DNA of 64,000 bases. Source: Sphingosinicella microcystinivorans. GTDB taxonomy: Bacteria; Pseudomonadota; Alphaproteobacteria; Sphingomonadales; Sphingomonadaceae. Below the pieces are notes generated by a model. The model was not told the DNA's origin. It made no database searches and worked only from the letters and a program-made list of their open reading frames with translations. Position numbers and translations under genes: made by a program. Within the stretch, counting starts at the first letter, position 1. The number at the start of each line of letters is the position of its first letter. The stretch lies in contig NZ_CP116005.1 of the NCBI RefSeq assembly GCF_027941835.1, positions 310,001-374,000 on the forward strand, in the 5' to 3' direction. Of this stretch, positions 36,465 through 44,955 are shown in pieces.

Positions 36465-37959
36465 AGCTGTCCGCGTAGCGTTTGCGCAGTTCCGATTTCA
36501 TGATCTTGCCCATCGCGTTGCGCGGCAGCTCGGGAAGCACGTGGATCGCCTTCGGCTGCTTGAAGCGCGCGAAGCTCGCCGCGGCGGCGGCCTCCTGCGC
36601 CGCGACATCGAAGTCCGCGCGGTCGACCGTGACGGCAGCGACCACCGCCTCGCCGAAATCCGGGTGCGGCACGCCGAACACGGCCACGTCCACCACGCCT
36701 TCCACCTCCGCGAGCGGGATTTCCACCTCGGCGGGGTAGACGTTGAACCCGCCCGAGATGATGAGGTCCTTCGAGCGCCCGACGATGCTGACGCGCCCTT
36801 CGGCGTCCTTGAAGCCGGTGTCTCCGGTGCGGAAGAATCCGTCCGCATGGAAGCTCTCCGCCGTCGCCTCGGGGCGGCGCCAGTAACCCGCGCAGAGGTT
36901 CGGCCCCCTGATCTCGATCTCGCCGACCTCGCCCGGCGGCAGCGGCCGCCGCTCCGCGTCCACGATATTGAGCGACACGCCCGGCAGCGGGAAGCCGACC
37001 GTGCCCGCGATCCGCCCCGCCTGCTCGTAGCGGTTCGACGTGATCATCACCGCCTCGGTCATGCCGTAGCGTTCGAGGATGCGGTGCCCGGTGCGCGCCG
37101 CGAAGGCGTCGAACACCGAGGGCAGCAGCGGCGCCGAGCCGCTGACGAACAGGCGGATGGACGCGCAGGCCGCGCGGTCGAACGACGCGTCGGCGAGCAG
37201 GCGCGCATAATAGGTCGGCACGCCCATGAACACGCTCACCCGCCCCAGCCGCGCGATCACCTCCGCCGCGTTGAATTTCGGCAGCATCACCAGCGTGCAG
37301 GCGTTGTAGAGCGCGAGGTGCAGCGCCACGAACAGGCCGTGCGCGTGGAACAGCGGCAGCGCGTGCAGGATCGAATCGTCCGGCGAGAAGCGCCAAGCCT
37401 CATGCAGCGCCGCGACGTTGCTCGAAAGATTGCCGTGGCTCAGCATCGCGCCCTTGGGCCGCCCCGTCGTGCCCGAGGTGAACAGGATCGCCGCGAGATC
37501 ATCTGCCGCAACCGGCTCGATCGTCAGATCCGGTTCCAGCGACAGTGCAAGATCGGGCAGCGACCCCGTGCCGTCCGGCTCCAGCGTCGCGCGCTTCACC
37601 GGCGCGGCCGCTTCGTCCGGCACCGGCGTCGCCGCGGCGTGGACGAGGAGCGCCGGCTCCGCGTCCTCGATCAGCAGCGCGACCTCCGCCGCCGTATAGG
37701 CCGCGTTCATCGGCACGAAGATCGCGCCCGAGGCAAGCACCGCGAGATAGGTGTAGACGAACGCGGGCGAGTTCTCGGTCTTCACCATCACCCGGTCGCC
37801 GCGCCTGACGCCGAGCGCCGCGAGCGCCGCGCGGTATCGCCCCACCGTCGCGGGCAGGCCCGCATGGTCGATGACCGGCGCGTCGTTCCACACGATCGCG
37901 GGCTTCGCGCCGAATCCGGCGTGCCGTGCGTAGAAGATCGCGACCAGATTTCCCGGCAT
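36454..37959 (-). CDS. AMP-dependent acyl-CoA synthetase (malonyl-CoA synthase-like)
   Basis: 501 residues of the ANL superfamily: P-loop LFTSGTTGRPKGAMLSHGN, ERYGMTEAVMITSN, TGDTGFKDAEGRVSIVGRSKD and the C-terminal Lys motif RNAMGKIMKSELRK. Length and sequence are closest to MatB-type malonyl-CoA/methylmalonyl-CoA ligases, for example NRYEQAGRIAGTVGFPLPGV. It converts a short dicarboxylate or carboxylate to its CoA ester using ATP. The start at 37959 removes a 43-residue low-complexity extension. It is divergent from a LysR gene, which may regulate it. Confidence 0.82.
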   Translation of the reverse strand: MPGNLVAIFYARHAGFGAKPAIVWNDAPVIDHAGLPATVGRYRAALAALGVRRGDRVMVKTENSPAFVYTYLAVLASGAIFVPMNAAYTAAEVALLIEDAEPALLVHAAATPVPDEAAAPVKRATLEPDGTGSLPDLALSLEPDLTIEPVAADDLAAILFTSGTTGRPKGAMLSHGNLSSNVAALHEAWRFSPDDSILHALPLFHAHGLFVALHLALYNACTLVMLPKFNAAEVIARLGRVSVFMGVPTYYARLLADASFDRAACASIRLFVSGSAPLLPSVFDAFAARTGHRILERYGMTEAVMITSNRYEQAGRIAGTVGFPLPGVSLNIVDAERRPLPPGEVGEIEIRGPNLCAGYWRRPEATAESFHADGFFRTGDTGFKDAEGRVSIVGRSKDLIISGGFNVYPAEVEIPLAEVEGVVDVAVFGVPHPDFGEAVVAAVTVDRADFDVAAQEAAAAASFARFKQPKAIHVLPELPRNAMGKIMKSELRKRYADSFTA

Positions 37960-38068
37960 GCGTTCCCGTCCCCGACTGTTCCCGGCTCCGCGCCTTAAAC
38001 CCGATCCGGCCCCCGCGCTGCAATCGCTATTGACGGGGAACCGTCGCGGACGGGAGGATGCGCCCTCC

Positions 38069-38956
38069 ATGATCAACCTGCGCCACATCGAGATCTTCCA
38101 CGCCGTCTACAGCAACGGCTCCGTCAGCGCGGCGGCGCGCGCGCTCAATGTCTCGCAGCCGTCGGTGACGAAGGTGCTGCGCCACGCCGAGACGCTGCTC
38201 GGCTTCCCGCTGTTCGAGCGTGCCAAGGGCGGGCTGGTGCCCACGGAAGACGCGCACACGCTGTTCGCCGAGGTCGCCGAGATCCAGACGCGCGTCTATT
38301 CGCTGCGGCAGGCGAGCCAGAACCTGCGGCACGGCCGCGGCGGCACGCTTCGTATCTCCGCCCTGCCCTCGCTCGGCCTCGGCGCGCTGCCGGAAGCCGT
38401 CGCCCGCTTCCTCGGCGATCACCGGAGCGTCAGCTTCGATCTCCAGACCGTCCACCACGACGACATGGTCCGCAAGCTCTACGAGCGCGAGACGGACATC
38501 GTCGTCAGTTACGAGGTGCCGCCCGCCGCGCCCGTCTCGCACCGCTGGCTCGGCGAGGGCGAGCTCGTCGTCCTCTACCGCGAGGCGGACATGCCGGACG
38601 CGCCGCCGCGCATCCCGCTCGACATGCTGCGGGACCGGCCGTTCATCAGCCCGATCCAGAGCGGCCCCATCGGCCGTCTCCTCTCCGCCGAGCTTCAGCG
38701 CGTGGACGTCGAGCTCACCGAGATCGTCTCGGCGCGCACCTTCTACATCGCCGCCGCGCTGGTGCAGTCGGGCGTCGGCATGACGATCGTCGACAACTTC
38801 ACCGCGGAGGCCGCCAAGGCGCCAGGCCTCGCCTTCCGCCCGATCCAGCCCCCGCTGGCGTTCGACATTCATGCGGTGCACCTCCAGAACCGCCCGCCGT
38901 CCGGCCTCGCGACGGCGTTCCTCAAGGTTCTGAGCGAGGTCATCGAGGCCCTATAG
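38069..38956 (+). CDS. LysR-family transcriptional regulator, likely of the dgcN-dgcA operon
   Basis: 295 residues: N-terminal winged HTH (NLRHIEIFHAVYSNGSVSAA, ALNVSQPSVTKVLRHAE) and a periplasmic-binding-like effector domain. Upstream of D-glutamate catabolic dgcN/dgcA genes a LysR-type DgcR is commonly present, and this gene sits on the same strand just before dgcN. It also shares a 110-bp divergent region with the acyl-CoA synthetase gene, so that gene may be a second target. The start at 38069 follows GGGAGG. Confidence 0.85.
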   Translation: MINLRHIEIFHAVYSNGSVSAAARALNVSQPSVTKVLRHAETLLGFPLFERAKGGLVPTEDAHTLFAEVAEIQTRVYSLRQASQNLRHGRGGTLRISALPSLGLGALPEAVARFLGDHRSVSFDLQTVHHDDMVRKLYERETDIVVSYEVPPAAPVSHRWLGEGELVVLYREADMPDAPPRIPLDMLRDRPFISPIQSGPIGRLLSAELQRVDVELTEIVSARTFYIAAALVQSGVGMTIVDNFTAEAAKAPGLAFRPIQPPLAFDIHAVHLQNRPPSGLATAFLKVLSEVIEAL

Positions 38957-39052
38957 ACCTGCGTTATAGGGGTCGCGGCGCTTGATATGAGCCGGAGGCG
39001 CCCGCCGCGTCTATCGCATCCGGGCAACACGCTGCACGGCAAAGGGCGCACG

Positions 39053-40087
39053 ATGATCCCTAGTCCCTATTTCCTCTATCTCGGCCATTCGAACGACGAG
39101 ATCGGGATCAAGACCTCGCGCGGCCTCGCGGTTTTCCGCCGCGAGGACTGCGTCGGCGAGTTCCGCCACGACGATTGCGGCCTCACCCTCGGCCTTCCGC
39201 GCATGAGCTTCGCGGAGGCCATCGCGGCGGGCGCGAGGACGCTCGTGCTCGGCATCGCCAACGCGGGCGGCAGGCTCGGCGAGGACCTCGTGCGCGATGC
39301 GCTCGCCGCGCTCGACGCCGGCCTCAACATCGCGTCGGGCCTCCACCAGCGCCTGCGCGACGAGCCGCGCCTCGTCGCCGCCGCGAAGGCGAAGGGGCTC
39401 ACGCTGTTCGACGTGCGCGATCCGGCGCCGGACCTTCCGGTCGGCGACGGCAAGCGCCGCGCGGGCAAGCGGCTGCTCACCGTCGGCACCGACTGTTCGG
39501 TGGGCAAGATGTACACGACGCTGCTTCTCGCCCGCGCGCTTCAGGCGCGCGGCGTTCCCGCCGATTTCCGCGCGACCGGCCAGACCGGCATCCTCATCGC
39601 CGGAGACGGCGTGCCGCTCGACGCCGTGGTGGCGGACTTCATCTCCGGCGCCATCGAGCACCTCTCGCCCGCGCGCCACGACGACGGCTGGGACCTCATC
39701 GAGGGCCAGGGCTCGCTGTTCCACCCCTCGTTCGCGGGCGTCTCCACCGGGCTCCTGCACGGCGCGCAGCCCGACGCGCTCGTGCTCTGCCACGATCCGG
39801 ACCGCCCGCACATGCGCGGCCTGCCGCACTATCAATTGCCGGGCCTCACCGAATGCCTAGAGGCGAACCTCCGCACCGCGCGCCTCACCAACCCCGATGT
39901 CCGCGCCGTCGGCATCGCGCTCAACACCGCGAAGCTGACGCCGGAGGCGGCCACGCGGCTCTGCGCCGAAACCGCGGACGCTTTCGGCTTGCCTTGCGTC
40001 GATCCCGTCCGCATGGGCGTGGAACCGATCATCGACTGGATGCGCACATGCGAACCCTCAGCGCCTGCAGCGACAGCTTCCCGCTAG
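39053..40087 (+). CDS. dgcN: DgcN-like N-acetyltransferase (DUF1611), D-glutamate catabolism
   Basis: 344 residues of the DUF1611/DgcN family: N-terminal domain (YFLYLGHSNDEIGIKTSRGL), an NTPase-like fold with TVGTDCSVGKMYTTLLLARA, and ATGQTGILIAGDGVPLDAVV, WDLIEGQGSLFHPSF. DgcN acetylates D-glutamate so that the partner DgcA can epimerise N-acetyl-D-glutamate to the L form. The ATG at 39053 gives the family length. It overlaps dgcA by 40 bp, showing coupling. Confidence 0.87.
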   Translation: MIPSPYFLYLGHSNDEIGIKTSRGLAVFRREDCVGEFRHDDCGLTLGLPRMSFAEAIAAGARTLVLGIANAGGRLGEDLVRDALAALDAGLNIASGLHQRLRDEPRLVAAAKAKGLTLFDVRDPAPDLPVGDGKRRAGKRLLTVGTDCSVGKMYTTLLLARALQARGVPADFRATGQTGILIAGDGVPLDAVVADFISGAIEHLSPARHDDGWDLIEGQGSLFHPSFAGVSTGLLHGAQPDALVLCHDPDRPHMRGLPHYQLPGLTECLEANLRTARLTNPDVRAVGIALNTAKLTPEAATRLCAETADAFGLPCVDPVRMGVEPIIDWMRTCEPSAPAATASR

Positions 40088-41028
40088 TCGCACCCTTCCG
40101 CATCTCGCGCGGCGTCAAGACCGCCGCCGACGTGGTGACGGTGCAGATCGCCGCGGACGGCCACGTCGGCCGCGGCGAGGGCGTCCCCTATCCCCGCTAC
40201 GGCGAGACGATCGAAAGCGCGCTTGCCGCCATCGAAGGCGTGCGCGGCGCGCTCGAAGCGGGCGCCGGACGCGCGGAGATCATGGCGCTGATGCCGCCGT
40301 CCGCCGCCCGCAACGCCGTCGACTGCGCGCTCTGGGACCTCGAGGCGAAGCAGGCGGGGACCAGCGTCACCGCCCTGCTCGGTCGCCCCCCGGTCGGCCC
40401 GACGCCGACCGCGCTCACCGTCAGCCTCGACACGCCCGAAGCCATGGCCGCCGCGGCGCGGAAGCTTGCGGGCGTGCCGCTCGTCAAGGTGAAGGTCGAC
40501 CGCAACGACCCCGCCGCGCAGATCGCCGCCGTGCGCGCCGCCGCGCCGAAGCCGAAGCTGATCGTCGACCCGAACGAGAGCTGGACGATCGCCGAGGTCA
40601 AGGGCCTCCAGTCCCTGCTCGTCGACCTGCGCGTCGACCTGCTGGAGCAGCCCCTTCCCGCCGCCGAGGACGCCGCGCTCGAAGGCTTCCGCTCCGCCGT
40701 GCCGATCGCGGCGGACGAATCCGCGCACGTCGCCGCCGATCTCGACGCGCTGATGTCGAAATATCAGGTCGTCAACATCAAGCTGGACAAGACCGGCGGG
40801 CTCACCACCGCGCTCGAACTCGCGGACGCCGCGCGCGCGCGCGGCATGGGGCTGATGACGGGCTGCATGGTCTGCTCGTCGCTCGGCATCGCGCCTGCGC
40901 TCATCATCGCGGCGGACGCGGCGTTCACCGATCTCGACGGCCCCGTCTGGCTCGCGAGCGACCGCGCGGGCGGCGTCACCTGCACGAACGGAATCCTCGC
41001 GCCGCCGTCGCTATGGGGCACGGCATAG
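40048..41028 (+). CDS. dgcA: DgcA-like dipeptide epimerase / N-acetyl-glutamate racemase
   Basis: 326 residues of the enolase superfamily, muconate-lactonizing subgroup: Lys pair in LVKVKVDRN, metal ligands Asp (LIVDPNES), Glu (LLEQPLP) and Asp (PIAADESAH), and the second Lys in VVNIKLDKTGGLT. This is the pattern of L-Ala-D/L-Glu epimerases and of DgcA. Next to DgcN the likely substrate is N-acetyl-D-glutamate. The ATG at 40048 lies inside the dgcN end. Confidence 0.9.
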   Translation: MRTLSACSDSFPLVAPFRISRGVKTAADVVTVQIAADGHVGRGEGVPYPRYGETIESALAAIEGVRGALEAGAGRAEIMALMPPSAARNAVDCALWDLEAKQAGTSVTALLGRPPVGPTPTALTVSLDTPEAMAAAARKLAGVPLVKVKVDRNDPAAQIAAVRAAAPKPKLIVDPNESWTIAEVKGLQSLLVDLRVDLLEQPLPAAEDAALEGFRSAVPIAADESAHVAADLDALMSKYQVVNIKLDKTGGLTTALELADAARARGMGLMTGCMVCSSLGIAPALIIAADAAFTDLDGPVWLASDRAGGVTCTNGILAPPSLWGTA

Positions 41029-41127
41029 CCCGTGGTTATGGGCCGGGAAAGCCAAACAATCGCCCGTCCGCTTTCCTTTCCCGTGCTGCACCTGCACATT
41101 AAGGGTCTTGGGCGAGGGGGCGCGGGG

Positions 41128-42708
41128 ATGAGTGTTCGGAACCTGAAGCGAATTCCGCGCGCCGCGCTGGCGGCCGCAGCCCTTGCGGCGACAGCATACC
41201 CCGCCGCCGGGGCCGATCTCGTCCTCAGGGGCGGCACCATCTACACCGGCACGGACGCGCCGTTCGTCGGCGACGTCGCGATCACCGGCGACCGCATCTC
41301 CCACGTCGGCAGGAAAGCGCCGGGGGGCGCGGGCCGCGTCATCGACGCCAAGGGCCTGATCGTCGCGCCCGGCTTCATCGACCCGCACACGCACGTGGAT
41401 GCCATACTCGGCGGCAGCGACGCCGCCGAGCGGCTCGTCCTGCCGTTCCTGATGCAGGGCGTGACCACGGCGTTCATCGGCAACGACGGCTACGGCGATC
41501 CCGATACGGCGAAGGTTCTGGGCAGCGCCGCGAGCCGCCCTGTGGGTATCAACTACGCCACGTTCGTCGGTTTCGGCGCCGTTCGCACAAAGGTCATCGG
41601 GCAGGACGACCGCGCACCGACCCCGGCAGAGCTTTCCGAAATGAAGGCGCTCGTCGCCTCGGCGATGTGCGGCGGCGCGCTCGGCCTTTCGACGGGCCTG
41701 TTCTACGCCCCGCAGAGCTTCGCGAAGCGGGACGAGGTGGTCGCGCTGGCGAGCGAAGCGGCGGCGCGCGGCGGCCTCTACGACAGCCACATCCGCGACG
41801 AATCGAGCTACACGATCGGCCTTGCCGCCGCGATCGACGAGGCCATCGCGGTGGGTCGCGAGGCGGGAACGCCCGTCCATATCGCGCACATCAAGGCGCT
41901 CGGCGTCGACGTGCACGGGGAGGCCCCCGCCATCATCGCGAAGATCGAGGCCGCGCGCGCCGCCGGGCAGGTCGTTCATGCCGACCAGTATCCGTGGTCG
42001 GCCTCCGGCACCGGGCTCTCGGCGTCGTTGCTGCCGCGCTGGGCGGAGGACGGCGGGCGCGCGGCGATGCTGAAGCGCTTCGACGAACCCGAAACGCTGG
42101 GCCGCATCCGCGACGAGATGCGCGAGAACCTGCGGCGGCGCGGCGGCGCGGCCTCGCTGCTCGTCACCTCCGGGCCGGACGATCTCGTCGGCAGGACGCT
42201 TGAGGAGATCGCGAAGGAAAGCGGTGCCGAACCCGTCGACGCCGCCGTCGCCGTCCTGCGCCGCGCGCCGGTGGGCGTCGCCTCGTTCAACCAGAGCGAG
42301 GCCGACATCGCCGCCTTCATGAAGCGGCCTTGGGTGATGACGAGCTCGGACGCCTCCACCGGCCATCCGCGCCTCTACGGCTCGTTCGCGCGCAAGTACG
42401 ATACATATGTGAAGACGGAGAAGGTCATCCCGCTCGGGGATTTCATCGAACGCAGCACCGCGCTTCCCGCCGATGCCTTCTCGCTGGAAGGCCGCGGACA
42501 CCTGAAGCCCGGCGCGTTCGCGGACGTGATCGCCTTCGATCCCGCGACATTCGCGCCGCGCGCCGATTACACGCAGCCGACGCTGTTCGCGAAGGGCATC
42601 CGCGCCGTCGTCGTCAACGGCAAGGTCGCGGTCGAGGACGGCACCCCCACCGGCGTCGCGGCGGGCCGCGCCCTGCCGCGCGTGCCGAAAGCCGGGACCT
42701 GCCCGTGA
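41128..42708 (+). CDS. exported N-acyl-D-amino-acid deacylase family amidohydrolase
   Basis: 526 residues. A signal peptide (about 1-28) is followed by an amidohydrolase barrel with the metal HxH in FIDPHTHVDAILGG, Cys in ASAMCGGALGLSTGLFYAP, His in YDSHIRDES, His in VHIAHIKALG and Asp in MTSSDASTGHP. This matches D-aminoacylases, which release D-amino acids from N-acyl forms. The ATG at 41128 is preceded by GGCGAGGGGG. Placement after dgcN-dgcA and overlap with a glutamate-type symporter (GTGA) suggest release of D-Glu or related amino acids for import and epimerisation. Confidence 0.85.
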   Translation: MSVRNLKRIPRAALAAAALAATAYPAAGADLVLRGGTIYTGTDAPFVGDVAITGDRISHVGRKAPGGAGRVIDAKGLIVAPGFIDPHTHVDAILGGSDAAERLVLPFLMQGVTTAFIGNDGYGDPDTAKVLGSAASRPVGINYATFVGFGAVRTKVIGQDDRAPTPAELSEMKALVASAMCGGALGLSTGLFYAPQSFAKRDEVVALASEAAARGGLYDSHIRDESSYTIGLAAAIDEAIAVGREAGTPVHIAHIKALGVDVHGEAPAIIAKIEAARAAGQVVHADQYPWSASGTGLSASLLPRWAEDGGRAAMLKRFDEPETLGRIRDEMRENLRRRGGAASLLVTSGPDDLVGRTLEEIAKESGAEPVDAAVAVLRRAPVGVASFNQSEADIAAFMKRPWVMTSSDASTGHPRLYGSFARKYDTYVKTEKVIPLGDFIERSTALPADAFSLEGRGHLKPGAFADVIAFDPATFAPRADYTQPTLFAKGIRAVVVNGKVAVEDGTPTGVAAGRALPRVPKAGTCP

Positions 42709-43952
42709 CGCCGATCCGCGCGTGGTTCCGCATCGCGCTCTGGAAGCGGGTGCTCGGCGGTCTCGCGCTCGGCCTCGCCTTCGGCCTGCTCTGGCCCTCG
42801 GCGACGGATTCGGTCGCGATCCTCGGCGACCTCTTCATCCGCCTGATCCGGATGCTCGTCGTGCCGATCGTGTTCGTCACGATCGCGGCGGGCGTCTCGT
42901 CGCTCGGCGATCCGAAGCGGCTCGGCTCGGTCGGCGGCCGCACCATCGGCCTGTTCGCAGTCACGACCGCCATCGCGGTTTCGGTCGGCATCGTCGTCGC
43001 GCTCCTCGTGGAGCCGGGGATCGGCGCCAATCTCGGCGGCGCCGAGCCGCGCCCGCTCGGCGAGCCGAAGTCCACCTACGACCAGCTCGTCGGCATCGTC
43101 CCCACCAACCTGTTCGAGGCGCTGGCGGCGGGCGACATGCTCGCGATCATCTTCTTCTCGCTGCTGCTCGGCATCGGCACGATCCTCGCGGGCGACGCCG
43201 GAAAGCCGCTCGCGGGGCTGCTGCAATCCGCGTCGGGCGTGCTGTTCCAGATGATCCGCGTCGTCATGGAGGCGACGCCGTTCGGCGTGTTCGCGCTCAC
43301 CGCCGGGGCCATCGCCGCGAACGGCCTTGCGGTCTTCACCAACATCGGCCTGCTCGCGCTCTGCGTCGTGCTCGGCTCGGTGATCCAGATCGCGCTCGTG
43401 CACAGCGCCCTCGTGCGGGGTATCGCCGGAATGCCGCTCAAGTTCTTCTTCCGCGGCATCGTCGACGCGCTCGCCGTCGCCTTCTCGACCTCATCGTCGT
43501 CGGCGACGCTGCCGGTGGCGCTGCGCGTCGCGCGCGACAATCTCGGCATCGCGCCCGCCATCGCCTCGACCGTGCTGCCGATCGGCGCCAGCATCGGCAA
43601 GGACGGCACGGCCATGTACGTCGGCCTGCTCAGCGTGTTCAGCCTTCAGGCGCTCGGCATCACGCCCGATGCGGGGATGCTCGTCATCATCTTCCTCACC
43701 GCCGCGCTCGCCGCGTTCGGCACCGCGCCGATCCCGTCCGCCTCGCTGTTCATGCTCGCCGCCGTGCTGAACGCGGTCGGCGTCACCACCGAGCAGGCCG
43801 CGCTCATCGTCGGCTTCATCCTGCCGTTCGACCGGCTGCTCGACATGACGCGCACGGTGCCGAGCGCCTGCGCCAACCTCGCCGTCACCACCACCGTCGC
43901 GCACTGGGAGAGCGATCTCGACAGGAGCTTCCGCGCGAAGGACGCCGTGTAG
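42705..43952 (+). CDS. dicarboxylate/amino acid:cation symporter (DAACS family)
   Basis: 415 residues with about eight membrane helices and two re-entrant hairpins. Family signatures are the serine-rich FSTSSSSATLPVALRVA (hairpin 1), the helix-7 region PIGASIGKDGTAMYVG (in place of NMDGT) and DRLLDMTRTVPSACANLAV in helix 8. GltP/DctA-type proteins import glutamate, aspartate or C4-dicarboxylates with H+ or Na+. The GTG start overlaps the deacylase stop, so deacylation and uptake are coupled genetically. Confidence 0.92.
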   Translation: MTPIRAWFRIALWKRVLGGLALGLAFGLLWPSATDSVAILGDLFIRLIRMLVVPIVFVTIAAGVSSLGDPKRLGSVGGRTIGLFAVTTAIAVSVGIVVALLVEPGIGANLGGAEPRPLGEPKSTYDQLVGIVPTNLFEALAAGDMLAIIFFSLLLGIGTILAGDAGKPLAGLLQSASGVLFQMIRVVMEATPFGVFALTAGAIAANGLAVFTNIGLLALCVVLGSVIQIALVHSALVRGIAGMPLKFFFRGIVDALAVAFSTSSSSATLPVALRVARDNLGIAPAIASTVLPIGASIGKDGTAMYVGLLSVFSLQALGITPDAGMLVIIFLTAALAAFGTAPIPSASLFMLAAVLNAVGVTTEQAALIVGFILPFDRLLDMTRTVPSACANLAVTTTVAHWESDLDRSFRAKDAV

Positions 43953-43955
43953 GCC

Positions 43956-44243
43956 TCAGGCGCCCAGCCAGCGGAACGCGAGCGGCGCCTCGCGGAAGGC
44001 GAAGCGGTCGAGGTGGCTCGCCACCACGTCCTTCATCCGTTCGAGGACGGCGGGGTCGTCCGCGTCCAGCACGACCGCCAGCGCTTCCGGCTCCGCGGTC
44101 AGGATGACCATCGCTTCCGGGAACCGCACCCGCCCCTGCCGCGCGTCGAACGTCACGTCGAACTTGTGGCTCCAGTGCTTGCAGAGCTGCTGCATGTAGC
44201 GGCTGCCGTTCGCCGTCGGCACGGCGGCGGTTGCGGTCGCCAT
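43956..44243 (-). CDS. DUF2218 domain protein
   Basis: 95 residues matching DUF2218 (YMQQLCKHWSHKFDVTFDAR, VILTAEPEALAVVLDADDP, MKDVVASHLDRFAFRE). Family members are small cytoplasmic proteins near siderophore, iron or PadR genes; function is unknown. The Cys and several His could bind a metal. It starts 3 bp downstream of the PadR gene on the same strand, forming a two-gene operon, and converges on the symporter gene. Confidence 0.85.
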   Translation of the reverse strand: MATATAAVPTANGSRYMQQLCKHWSHKFDVTFDARQGRVRFPEAMVILTAEPEALAVVLDADDPAVLERMKDVVASHLDRFAFREAPLAFRWLGA

Positions 44244-44246
44244 GCG

Positions 44247-44849
44247 TCAGAGCCTTTCGATCTTGTGCGCGGCCTCGTCGATGATGCGCGCGGCTTCCAG
44301 CATCGCCTCGCGGTCGGCGCTCCGGTCCCACATGCGGGCCTTGAGCACGGCACCGAGGTTCATCATCGCGCGCCACACCGGGGCGGCGTCGGCGCGGGTG
44401 TTGGCCTCGCCCGCGGCGTCGAGCCGTTCGAGCAGGCCGTTCAGCTCCTCGCGGCGCTCGTCGAGGTGCGCCTTGCCCTTCGGCGTGATCGCATAAAGTT
44501 TTCGGCTCGCATCCGGCCGCTCCTCGGCCAGTTCCATGTCGGCGAGCAGCGTCAGCGTCGGATAGACGACGCCGGGGCTCGGCGCGTAGGCGCCGCCGGT
44601 GCGCGCCTCGATCGCCTCGATCATCGCGTAGCCGTGCAGCGGCTGCTCCTCGATCAGCGACAGCAGCAGCAGTTGCAGCTCGCCCGCGCCGAGTCGGCGG
44701 CGGCGATGGCCGCGCCCGCGCTCGCCGCGCCAGTCGTCGCCCTCCATCGCGGCGCCGAGGCCCGCGAGCGCCTCCGCAAACCCGCCCCAGCCGCGGCGGC
44801 CGCGCCACCTGTGATGATGGCCATGCCCGTGTTGTCCGTGTTCTCTCAT
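44247..44849 (-). CDS. PadR-family transcriptional regulator
   Basis: 200 residues. A Gly/His/Arg-rich N-terminus (HGQHGHGHHHRWRGRRGW) precedes the PadR winged helix (LGAGELQLLLLSLIEEQPLH, PSPGVVYPTLTLLADMELA, SRKLYAITPKGKAHL) and a C-terminal dimerisation helix region. The His-rich head may bind metal. A perfect palindrome 35 bp upstream of the start is the likely autoregulatory operator. The target probably includes the DUF2218 gene. Confidence 0.88.
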   Translation of the reverse strand: MREHGQHGHGHHHRWRGRRGWGGFAEALAGLGAAMEGDDWRGERGRGHRRRRLGAGELQLLLLSLIEEQPLHGYAMIEAIEARTGGAYAPSPGVVYPTLTLLADMELAEERPDASRKLYAITPKGKAHLDERREELNGLLERLDAAGEANTRADAAPVWRAMMNLGAVLKARMWDRSADREAMLEAARIIDEAAHKIERL

Positions 44850-44883
44850 ATCTTCGATACCTTTCGACTCATTAGATAGACTC

Positions 44884-44897
44884 TAAGATATATCTTA
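44884..44897. promoter_or_regulatory. 14-bp perfect palindrome, likely PadR operator
   Basis: TAAGATATATCTTA is self-complementary and stands out as AT-rich in very GC-rich surroundings. It lies 35 bp upstream of the padR ATG and 58 bp upstream of the divergent rarA ATG. PadR regulators usually bind such dyads overlapping their own promoter. Confidence 0.6.
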
Positions 44898-44955
44898 ATG
44901 CATCGAAAGCAAGCCGCTTTTGCGCGCTGCCCGAGACGACTAAAGTCGGCGCTTC

